Shown one piece after another: positions 26,901 to 38,900 of a DNA stretch of 64,000 bases (positions are counted from its first letter, which is position 1; the number at the start of each line of letters is the position of its first letter). The position numbers and the translations under genes were made by a program. Source of the DNA: Cyprinodon diabolis (taxonomy: Eukaryota; Chordata; Actinopteri; Cyprinodontiformes; Cyprinodontidae). The notes below the pieces were generated by a model that saw only the letters and a list, made by a program, of their open reading frames with translations, searched no databases and was not told the origin of the DNA. The DNA lies in the NCBI GenBank assembly GCA_030533445.1, contig CM060065.1, forward strand, positions 49,283,964 to 49,347,963. The letters are read 5' to 3'.

Positions 26901-29900
26901 ACATGGAACAAAAGCCACGGTTTTCAACAGCTGTCAGTTGAAAATCCTTCCTCGTAATAAACTTTTCAGATCTGTCTGTTCAGAGTTAGGGGGGAGCTTG
27001 AAAACATCTTGCTTGATGGTTTGTCGTTGTGCTACAGTAGAACCGTTTTTATTTGCATTTTAAAGTATTGCTTTTGAAGAGCTTGACGGAAACTGCAAAA
27101 CTTGAATCAACTTGTTAGATTTCACAAGAAAGGTTTTATGCTCACTTAAGATGGTTTTTGACTTTTATAAAAGAAAAATGCCCTAAAGAGGAGATGGAAC
27201 CACATTGGTTGAATGAGTTCTAATGTAGCAACTTTCCAGTTGCAACACTGTAGTCCATTACTGACAGCTTACTGCTTCTACTTCCTGTTTTTTTTTTTTT
27301 TTTTTTTTTTTACAGCCAATTGCAACCTTAACATATGATAAGCGATAATTGGCGTATTTGTCTAAAGGGAAGGGCTTGCCCACAGTGTGTGCCAGCGACT
27401 TTTTAAAGCGTTTACAATAATAACTCAGAATGCATGGAAATTACACTGGTAAATTGTTTACCAGTATAGAAATTTTAGACATCGTTGGAAAGCTTAGATT
27501 CTCCACAATTCAACCATCAAGTTTATTTTATGGACACAGCGAGCATGAAAGCACAATAAACACAGATATAGCAGCATGTCAAAATGTAAACATGACAAAG
27601 CGGCCGCAAAAAGCAAGCATGTCTTTATAACTGCTGTTCAAAAGAGACCTATTATTTTCAGGAATAACAAAACCAACTTTGAGTCTTGTTTGAACTGATG
27701 CAGCTTGGGTGTTTTACTCACCCGATTGTCATGTATATATTCAGAAACAACAAGAGGTTAGCTTTCAAATAATGTATCACACATGTAATTTGGGCTTAAA
27801 GTAATTTGCTTTTCCATTGGGGAATGCAAAATAGAAGAGAATTTCCCAAAATGAGGTGGATGATAAGAGGTTAGATAAAATTATTAGGATGATGATGATG
27901 ATAGTAATAATATATTTTATTTAAAGTGCCTAGTTGGTGCTAGTAGAAGGACCCTTTAAGACTTAGACTTAGAGACTTAGACTTAGACGGAACTTTATTG
28001 ATTCCTTGAGGAAATTAAGGTTACCAGCAGCTTACAGGGCAAAAAATCAAGTTAAGTTAAAATTAAGCAACAAAAAACTATTAAGTTAAATAAAAAAGTT
28101 AAAATTAAGCAAAATCTAAAAAATTTTAAATTTTAATTTTATATTCTAAACATTTTTTACTAGTGTCAACTCAGAGCTGTTGATAAAATCCCTTTTTCAA
28201 TGTTTCTGTTAATAACCGTTGCATGGATCTGAAACATCTGGACTGTCTATCACAAATTTTTTAGGAGGCGGTGTCAAAGCTCATTTTATGATCTGTAAGT
28301 GTTTAATATTTTAACTGTGTGTATATAAGCACTATTATAGGATGTTTTGAAACTATGTTTCGTCATTCTTGTCTGTATTTTTCAGCTTCCTGTTGTTATG
28401 GAGCGCTGTTCTCATCATGTATCCAACTACGCTGGCTGTCATTGCCCTCACCTTCTCCAACTACGTCTTGCAGCCAGCCTTCCAGAACTGCTTGCCTCCA
28501 TTCATCGCCACCAGGCTGCTCGCCACCATCTGCGTCTGTGAGTCTAAAGCCCTCTGGGATATCTGTCTCTTCTATACTTATTTTGGTTTCCAGGCATAAC
28601 TCTGTCTGCCACGTGGATTCTAACTCGCACATTATGAAGCCAGTGTTTATAAGCTATGTATGCTTCATCCCTTCAAATGTTTTTTTTTAACCAACCAAGA
28701 AAATTTAAAATAAGATCCATCTTGCCAGAACTGCAAATGGCAACCTCCAGAGGGTTCCTTCAGTTTCTGTATTTTTTATTTTTTTATCAGAAGGAAAAGA
28801 TCTACTTTCAGCCATAGTTTTAAAAAGTGGACTTTTCCAAACAGAAAATCTTAGTCCTGTTTCCCAGTGCATAAATCATCTGTTTTTAAACATGTACACA
28901 AAAAGAGTTGTTTTTTTTTTTTTTTAAGCAGAATATGGTTAAAGAAAGGATTAAAGACGTGTAGCAAAGTTCCAATAACCTGACTCCGCCAGATGGATTT
29001 GCTCCGCATATCCATCTGGAAACCTTCCGTTGAAGTAATTTTGGGAAGGGGCGAAAATACTGGTTAGCTGATTGGCCTATGTTGGTGATAGACGGGCCAA
29101 ATAAACCAATCAGATCAACGAAGCATATGACGTACTAACAGAGCGACGACGAAGAGGAGCCAATTGATAGATCAAACTCTTGCCGAAACCAGTCGGGAGA
29201 AGAGCAAAAACATCTGTTCCTCTGAGAAAAGCCTCCAGAGCAGTGTTTTGCTCTTCTTTCAGTGAAGAAATACTCTGTAATTCCGATAAAACTTGCTCGA
29301 TAGCCACGCTAACGCTAGTTTCATCGGCTGAAGCCACCATGTTCTTTAGACTGAACTGTCGCGCTTCTCGTTGCGTCACACCTCAACCCGCCTCAAAGCC
29401 AACGCTGATTGGACGTTCGTTTGGCTCCAAATTTTCTTTAACGGAGAGTCTCCAGACTGATCTGAGAGTGAAACCTTGAAAGCTCGCGATATCAGGATGG
29501 TCTCACGAGGCTAAAGGTCCAAGGGTTGGGAGTAAAATCAAGCCCCTCAGATGATCACTGGCCTTTTGTTGCTGGTGTTACCCCTATGCCATATTCTGCT
29601 CCGGTATAAGATCATCTTTTTAAGTGTAAATCTAAAAAAAAAAGCACTTTTAAGGCTTAATCATAGTAAGCCTTTCTGAAATCAAACATAGAAGCAGTGA
29701 GCTGACTCACTGAAAAGAGCTCTAATCTGTCATAAAGATGACCATAATAATACTTATTTTATAAACCTTACATAAAGCTGTTTGCTGTAATACCCGTTCA
29801 TGATAGAAGTTGCCCACTGGGTGTTGGGGCCAACAGGGCGCTGATGCATGACGTCACGAAGCCGCTTAGAAACCTGTGTGCCTTAGGGCGTGTTATCTGA

Positions 29901-32900
29901 AAAAGTTGTCGTCATGCAGTTTCTAAAGTCTGGGCCTCGGTTCCAGCTTCCTTCCCTAAAACATGTGCATTGTCACCTAGCGACTAATGTATCGCTGTAT
30001 GACTGTAGATTTTTGAGTTTAGTTGGATAAATGTGTTTTGAATTGATCGGCATTACAGGAAAAGTAGAATACATGCAGCCATGTCTGATATCTTCTTCTT
30101 CTTTCTTTCTTTTTTTTTTGTTTTTTTTAACTTTGGGGGGGAATTTTGACATAATTTTCTTAGGATCCAAATTGACCATCTGTGTTCCAGTATTTCTGTT
30201 TAGATTGACATCTGATTGCAGGTCAGTAGAGCTTGATTAACCAAGCAAAGCATTTGTATTTCATAGACAACTTGGACAGTGTCGACTTAAAGGGTCTTGC
30301 ATTAAATTTCCCTGAATAATGTAAGAGTTTTGCTCTCTAAGACCCATGTAGTGGCTCATACCCTTATTTCATTGTGTCATTTTACTTAAAGTATCAGACT
30401 ACAGACTCAAGTTCAGGTCAGGTGACTTTGTGAACCAGAGTAACTCCTACTGATGTCATCAGCAGCACAAGCAGTCTTTCAGATAAACATCATGCATATC
30501 CAACTCTTCTGATTAGGGCCAGAAATTCGATTTGATTTTAAATGATATCATGCAAAACTTATTGACATGGTATTCGAACGAAACAAAAATGTAAATGTCT
30601 CTTTTTCTTTTCTATTTTTTTGGACCAAGCCAATGTTGCCCCGTTGTGTCCAGTTATATTTGTTTTATGGCATTGGGATTCCATGGTGGTTGTTAATGAC
30701 TGTCATTTGGAAATCCCATCCAAATGTTCGGCTCTGGCCTCCAGCTTGATCAAAGCCTTTCCTTGAAATGCAAGACTAGAAATAGCTCGTGGCAAAGACG
30801 TACTGTGAGTATATCAGCCTGTTCGCTCTTGTCTGATCCGGACGGAGTAAAGGAGACTGGGCTGGGTAGATGATAGTGGGACGGGTATCTGCACGAGGGT
30901 GTGCACATGTCAGGCTGAGCTTGGCATTTTCACCGCTCTGATAGACAGCTGCTATTTTAGGTAACAGTGTGTTACAACAGCTTCCCACTTAGACCAGGTG
31001 TAATGTGGAGAGCACCTCTTTGTTGAGCTCTTTTAGGACTGAGTGGTTTGTGCTGCGTCTGTTTGCCAGTAGCAGTGTCAGCATACATAATGATACCAGG
31101 CTTTGTGGACCCAGCTAATGAGCGGTTATGTCCTCTATTGTGTATTGTTTGATGTTCCTATGGCTGAGTGATATGCAAAAAGGAAATGGGCTGGTTACAT
31201 TGCTCATTCATGTTGTGAAATGCTATTGGCAGGCTGTGTGTCTAGGAGGGTGTCCGGGCTTCCTATTGGCTGGCTGCTTCTATCCACATCCTCCTCTGGG
31301 GCAAAGCGTTGCTTGTCACTCCCAAAGACTATTGTTCTGTGATCAGCCTCACATCAAGTGGTTAGAATTTGATTAATATATGGTGATATACTTGCCCTTA
31401 AAGACCTGGTTAAATATCTTTTATATTATTATTATTAACTGTAAAGCAGAGTGTGAGAGAGACTGAGGTCAGCTTAACTCTTAATGAACTTAAGTCAGAC
31501 CCACAAATGAATGTTCCCCCTCCTCTATCCCCAGCAGAGCAAGCTGCAAGGGAGCCACAAGTCACCCTGTGGTGCGGGTAAAAAACAGACCGGTCCAGTT
31601 TGGGCTAGCTGTGTTCTTCCAAGAATAGACACTCTGAGTTGCATCATCTGAGCACTGTACACTGATGGGGTCTGCATTAAACTTGCTCTAAGAAAGGGGA
31701 GAAAAATGGTGGCCTCTCTAGGATTCCTGATGTACATGTGGAAAAAATGCCAGACTTTGTTGCCTGGTCAACCTGACAGGTTACTGTGGTTCCATATGCT
31801 GAAAAAGTTAATTCTTTTTTGTGAATTAAATGTCCAAATTAGACTATAATAAAAACCTTAGTCCATAACTCATAGCTTACTGCTTCTACTTCCTGTTTTC
31901 TTTTTTTTACAGCCATGTGCAACCTAAACATACGACAACATTCATTGCCTGGTTAATTTATGTTTCCTAGAAACTGGTCTAACTCATATTTTCTTTTTGC
32001 AACATTTGAAAAGTTCACCTAAAATCCACTTAAATTAATTTGAATGGATACACCGCTAATCTGCTGGTTAAGCTCTACCTCGGCTGCAACTGTGTAGTGT
32101 TTTTGTCATATTTTTGTTTCAAAATACTTAACTCTAGTTTTAAAAAGCCCAGAGGGTGCTGAGCAGATTAGGAGTGACTTTATTTGTTTACCACAGATTG
32201 TCAGGGTGTTCCACTTAGATGCCTTCCAGTTCCACCCTCTGTGTTCTTCAAATTCAGTGATGGATAAACATTCAGATAATTCAGTTTGGATGTTTGCTAA
32301 CTGATTCAAAATAAACTTAGATTAGATCACAAATAGATCTGAACCAATTTGGCAAAAGTATTCTTTCTTCCAGTCAAGCATTTAGATGCTTCACTGTTTT
32401 CATTGCCTTGAATGCTCTCTTGTTCAGAGTCTATTATTGTGGCTTTTGTCCTTTTGCATGTTAAAGTGCTTCTTCTTTGTGTCATCTAAGCAACTCTCAC
32501 TCCCCCTCTGCATGGTATATTACTGACTCCTAAAGGCCTGGAGTGAGAAACTCTGTCTCAGCTTTTGAAATCATATTTTGTAAATTGCGCATTAATTAAG
32601 GCTGCTCAGTGGCGCAGCACTGCTGCCTTGCAGCAAGAAGGTTCTGGGTTCGATACCCGGCCCAGGGTCTATCTGCATGGAGTTAGCATGTTCTCCCTGA
32701 GCATGCATGGGTACTCCGGCTTCCTCCCACAGTCCAAAAACATGACTGTTAGGTTAATTGACTTGTCTAAATTCTCCTTAGGTGTGAGTGTGTGCGTGAA
32801 TAGTTGTTTGTAGAACAAATGCCAGACTTTGTGACCTGGTCAACCTGACAGGTTACTGTGGTTCCATATGCTGAAATAGTTAATTCTTTTGGTGAATTAA

Positions 32901-35900
32901 ATGTTAGAAAAGAGCATTGTTTATTTTGCTGAGGTGGCTGATCAGCAACAGACTGCATTACTACCAAAATAATTTAATCTATGGAGTTAGTGGCCTGGTT
33001 TGATATAGTTTATTTTTGCATCACCTGGATGACTTTAGGCTTGTACATCACTCACCAGAGGAGGATATGACTCTAGGATTCACTATGGAATGATGGGAAG
33101 GTTGCAGCACCAGTGTGATACTTCACTTTGAGGGTGGTAACCACTTGAAAAAGTAAGCTAATTTGGCTAATTTGCAGGTAATCCCGCCTCATGAGACGAT
33201 ACCGTTTTCTTACTGGTCGTGGCTCCTAACGTTAGCAAAGCAACTTTAGGCCAATATGTTTTCTTCAATTCGTTTTAAAGCACTCAACAGATCCAATTCA
33301 ATCAGATCATACAGACATATTGGTTCAGTTTTCTATCTGAGGAAAAGCAGTTTCTTCTCTTAAAGAGTTAGACATTGGTTGTGAAATCATCAATAAATAA
33401 TTCAGTTTAACACGGTCATGAATGTGATCTAAGGGTAGTAGCCATATGGTAAATGGCCTTTACTTGTATAGAGCTTTTTTTTTTTGTCAGGGTCTTCCAA
33501 GCCCTTTGCATTCAGTCATTCACCCATTCACACACTGATGGGTATAATATGGGATAATTGGACTGCTCCTACTGCTAATCATTTGTCTTTTTGTTCAGTA
33601 TTGTTTATAAAACTTTCATTTGACAGAAATGTACGGAGCCCCCTAGGGGACATGGGAATTTTTTTTTTCTTTTGCGTTCCCTCGCAAAGGTATTGCGTTA
33701 CCTCGCAAAATGTTGCGTTACCTCGCAAAACCTTTTGCGTGAGAACGCAAAACCTTACTTCGGTAAAGTTGGAAAGATATTCACAGATTCGGACTTCCGG
33801 GATCAATAACTCTCGTTGTTGAAACACAAATGGCGCCTCTTTCATGTCCTGATAGCGCAGACTACGTATTACAAGAATCAAAAAGCGTTATTTTCGAGAA
33901 AAACGAGCCGTTCTCCGAGCTGGATGCATTACATTGATCTCTATGCACAGGCAGCGGCCAGGCGAGTGGTTAGGGACCATCTGCAAATGGTAAAACAACA
34001 GCAAAACGTTGCAAATAAAAATCAATACCTCCACTGCCATAAAGTGCAGAGACTCCAAAATCACCACACACACCAAGGGGTGCTTGGTGATCGCACTACA
34101 ACAGCTGGTTTGAAAAAATACACCTTTACTTTTTTTTTTTTTTTTGAATTTTTTTGTTATTATTAAGCATTAATAATGTAGAAATGGCTGTTTAATATGA
34201 AGCCAGAATTCAACTCTTGGAGAAAACGGTGATTAGCGTGAAGATTCCTCAGTTATTACTAGTGTTGCACCGATACCGATACCAGTATCGGACGGGGCCC
34301 CAATACTGCCCTAAATTGGTGGTATCGGTATCGGCGAGTACCAACAAATAGGGCACAGATACCATTTTGAGAGCCATAAGTTTATTCAACTATTGTCACC
34401 CATTCCATGTGGGCAATAAAAACTTTTTATTTTTTAATAAAAAGTTCTACTGGATTCACTTTGTATTAGATTTTTTCCTGCTTCACAAAGGTAGGCAGCA
34501 GCTCGATAAAAGCCATGATGGCAATTATTTTACATTATTATGGTATCTGTATCGGCCGATACTGCACAGCCAGGTATCGGGTATCGGTATCGGGGCCGAA
34601 AAATGGCATCGGCGCAACACTAGTTATTACCCACAACCAGGAAGAACATGTTACCATGTTAAGAAGCTGGATTTCCTTAAAAGTGGCCAATCATGAATGG
34701 TTGACTTATTCCAGTGGTTACAACCCTTAAAGTGCCAAAGATGACTCGAGCAGAAATGCATTCACAGTAGGAGTGTATGGAGGATAAAAAGTGCCAAAAT
34801 TAAATAAATAAATAAATACAGCATTAAATAAATAATTAAATGTGACAATAATTAATTAAATGTGGAATTAAATAAATAAATGTGTCATTCATTAATTAAA
34901 ACAATGTCACTAATATAAAGTGCCACAATTAAATAAATAAATACAGCGATAAACAATTAATTAAATTTTTAATTCATTAAATAAATAAGGAATTAAATAT
35001 ATAAATGTGTCATTAATTTAATAAAATACGTCTTCATTTTATAAAAAAAAAATATATATATATAATTATTTCAGTGTGCATTTAATTATTTCATGGTCCT
35101 GTGTCGCAGTGCATCGAAACCATTAAAAGAATCTGTCAAACTCACCCATCAAAGTTAATGGGCGGTTATCTAACACCTGATTGGTCACCCTGCACATTAA
35201 GGCGAAGCAAATCGATTACAGAGACTGTGATCCACAGGTTGTAAACATACTCTGATACAGTAGGTGGCGACTCGATTCGCGTTAACCCCGCCCCCTAACT
35301 TTGATGGGTGAGTTTGACAGATTCTTTTAATGGTTTTGATGCACTGCGACACAGGACCATGAAATAATTAAATGCACACTGAAATAATTATATATATTTT
35401 TTAATAAAATGAAGACGTATTTTATTAAATTAATGACACATTTATATATTCCTTATTTATTTATTGAATTACACATTTAATTAATTGTTTATCGCTGTAT
35501 TTATTTATTTAATTGTGGCACTTTATATTAGTGACGTGGTTTTAATTAATGAATGACACATTTATTTATTTATTTAATTCCACATTTAATTAATTGACAC
35601 ATTTAATTATTTATTTAATGCTGTATTTATTTATTTAATTTTGGCACTTTTTATCCTCCAAAGGAGCGAGGCTATTGACATGTGGAAAGCAAGCCATGAG
35701 CGCAGAGAGATCATGCACCATATGTTTGGGACTAATCTGGGTCTGGCGGTCCTAAATATAGATGTGTAAATGGTTCAAAATGGGAAATGGTTTATGTGCT
35801 GGTTTGTTTTTGGCAGGATTCTGACCTGATAACACAATACCCTACTTTCATGAGGGAATGCAAATTCCACAGCACATCTTCAGGGCTTTGATGTAGCTTT

Positions 35901-38900
35901 AAAAGGTCTAAGCTGTTTAGGCCACAAATGAGGTGCTGGCCCTGCTGTTAAACAGGTGGTACTTGCAGCTGTAAATAATACATCCTGTTATCATGAGGCT
36001 GAACATCAGCAGGAAATGTCTAAGTAGTCATTCCCTGAAGGTAAGCTCTATTAAAAAAAACAAAAAAACAACAACAACAAAAAACAACAATTTTTCATAT
36101 ATTACTGAAGCTTTTCTAATGCTCCATTGAAAACAAGAGAGAGAAAAAGTTGCAGGTCCTAACTTTAATATTTCTATTAGTGGGCACGTGATGGGTGCCG
36201 ACTCCTGGATTGAACTTTCACCAAGAGATGCTTCTAGTCTGGAGTTGCACTCTGGTGCACTCTGTTTTACCCATTTACATGAACAGCTGGACAATGAACC
36301 TGTGTTCTAACTTGACTGTACATTTTGTTCTTGGGATTATGCCTACCAGATATCGGAGGCTTTTCTTCACCTTGTTTCTCTGTTTTCAAAAGGATCAGTG
36401 TTCTATAAAACTAGTATTGTAACAATAGACAATGAGGTCATTGTGTAAAGTTTGTAATGTTGGAGGACAAAAAAAGACAAATAATGCACTCGTGTATTTT
36501 GAGTAGTAATATCAATTTAGTCTTGGCAAGCTTTCTAGAATTCCCTGAACTTTCTGGACACTGTATTAGACGCTGCACATAACTAATTTATGTTTTGACT
36601 GGGATCATTGTTGGTCGCTGGACTAAAGCAGTTTTTACATAAGCTCTGCAGTTCTAATATGTTCCATAGGGTTGTTTATTTGTAAGGGATTAAACTCTTT
36701 AACATCGGCTCAGAAAGTCTCTCAGGCAAATCCTACCTGCTAAAATGTCTGAAACGAGTCAATAACTGGGAAGGTAACATTTTAGCTAATTAATGGCGCA
36801 AAACAAAAATGTGACTGATCTGAGTTGTCTTTTTTTTACAATGATATGACAAAAAATCCATTGCCAGGACATTTATTTGAGACAAAGTTTATAATTCAGG
36901 ATTCAAAAAGGTAAAACTAGAAGATTGGACTTGGCATTGAATATGGTTCGCTCCTTTGATCATTCCATATAGGAGTTTGTTGTTGTGTTTTTTGTTTGTT
37001 TTAAGGCCTGTGGAGGGTAGAGGGGTGTTTTTGACTCTTGACACAATCTTCAGCATTTCCATCATTGTAAGTAAGGCCCCGTCCACACGAAGACGAACCC
37101 TGGCCTAAACGCACAAATTTTTCACCAAACCAGCCTCTCATCCACACGAAGCCGGCGTTTCGGGGGTCTGTAAACGATCTTTTTTTTATTCAGCCTTCAG
37201 AGTGGGAAGATTTTGAAACGGCGTTTTCGCGTTTCCATCTTTACGCTCTAACCGCATTTTTTTTTTTACACGCATGCGTCATAGCGTCGCCTCTAAACAC
37301 GCATGCGCGACACAGTATATCAAAACAATGGCGCCGTACTGTGTTGAATGGTTGCTGCTCGTGCTACTCACCCTGCTGTCGGGCTTACAACAGAATCTTC
37401 TTCTTCTGGAATATCTCCAGGAAGAACAGAGCAATATCGACGACATAGTTCAGCACCTGAATTTGACTGAACCACGAAAATGGACCCGCAGGGCAACCAT
37501 GTATAAATATTAGTGCACATGCCCAACATTTCGTCGCCTATTTTTGCTTTGGCACCACAGCGCCACTTACAGGCCTGGCATACATTTTGCAGCGTTTTCA
37601 TGCATTCGTGTGGACGATCACATTTATTTTACGTCTCCGTCTTTACGGCAAACGTTTTGGAAAATATCAGCGTTTCATGTTCGTTTTGACTTCGTGTGGA
37701 CGGGGCCTAAGGAAGACGCACTCTGGCTAGATCAGAACCGAGCCGATTAGCATGCAAAAAGGGCTGTATGATGCCTCATCTCTCCTTGCAAAGATGAAAT
37801 TAGATGCTGACTTAACGAAATCTATCAGTCTCCATTTATTTAACTGTGGTAAATACTTGAATACTTTTTCCCATGACTGGACAAAGCAGAGACAGATTAT
37901 TTTGACATCAGTCTAACTGAGCGCCACCATGTTCTGCCATTATTGGCGGATTCTTGATGCCAATTTTCTTTTTTCTTCCACAGTTTACTTGATTATAAAT
38001 GGTACAATGGTAACAGATGTTTTACAGGTAAAACGCAAAAAAAAAAAGAAAAAAAAAGAAAAAAGAAAAAACCTTAAAATAATATCAAATGAAGAGGGCA
38101 TTCTCATCATGGGATCTCCTGACAGAAAATTGCAAATTTCTGCTAAAACTCTCAGCCAGCCAATGTATCTGTCTATTTGTAATCCCCTGTATATCAGAAA
38201 TAACAGAATTTTAAGTTTTTGGAAGCTGGAATCTGAGTCCACCACCTCTGTTTAAAGTCAAACCACCTATTTTCTTTATCCAGAATGTGAACATTCTGGT
38301 CATAAAAACCGACATTCTTTTGAGAACGACCTGAATATTCACATTCTGGTCGTAAAAACAGACATTCTTTTGAGAATGAAAAAGAATGTCCGTTCTTTTG
38401 AGGACCAGAATGTTCGCATTCTGGGTAAAGAAAATAGGTGGTTTGAGAGGGGCGTGAAGGAAGCCATCTATGTTAAGAGAGAGAAACTAACTTTAAACAG
38501 AGGTGGTGGACTCCCCAACCCATTACAGAGGAACAAAGTACCTCCCCTCTTTAGCCGGTGAACAATACCTCCTTAATGACCGACCTTCATAATCATAGAC
38601 AGGTTTTAGGTATTACAGGCTAACAATGGAACCAAACGACCCGCTCGTCGGTTTCCATTTGCATGTTTCCAAACGATACAAGGCCTTGTCTATATAAAGA
38701 CTCAAACTCTCTGCAGATTCAGACATTTGAATTGAGAAAGCTTCCTGGAGGGGAAGCGCAACGTCTAAAAACCTTGGAAACCAAGTCCAGTGGATTGTGT
38801 TTTAAACTTTTACAGAATTCTGTATGATATTTCTGAAAAATATCTGCATGTGTGTACCAAAAAAAAAAGAGCCAGAGGAGAGCTGACATCTGCCTCTGAT

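Noticed and set aside
28319..28690. Frames of 123, 76, 64 and 78 codons around exon 3
   Set aside because: They are other-frame shadows of slc7a10 exon 3; only the frame with [17 protein letters not shown] matches the transporter.
32641..32662. Possible tRNA gene from the GGTTCGATACC-like B box
   Set aside because: No acceptor stem or cloverleaf can be drawn around it; the box belongs to a dispersed repeat.
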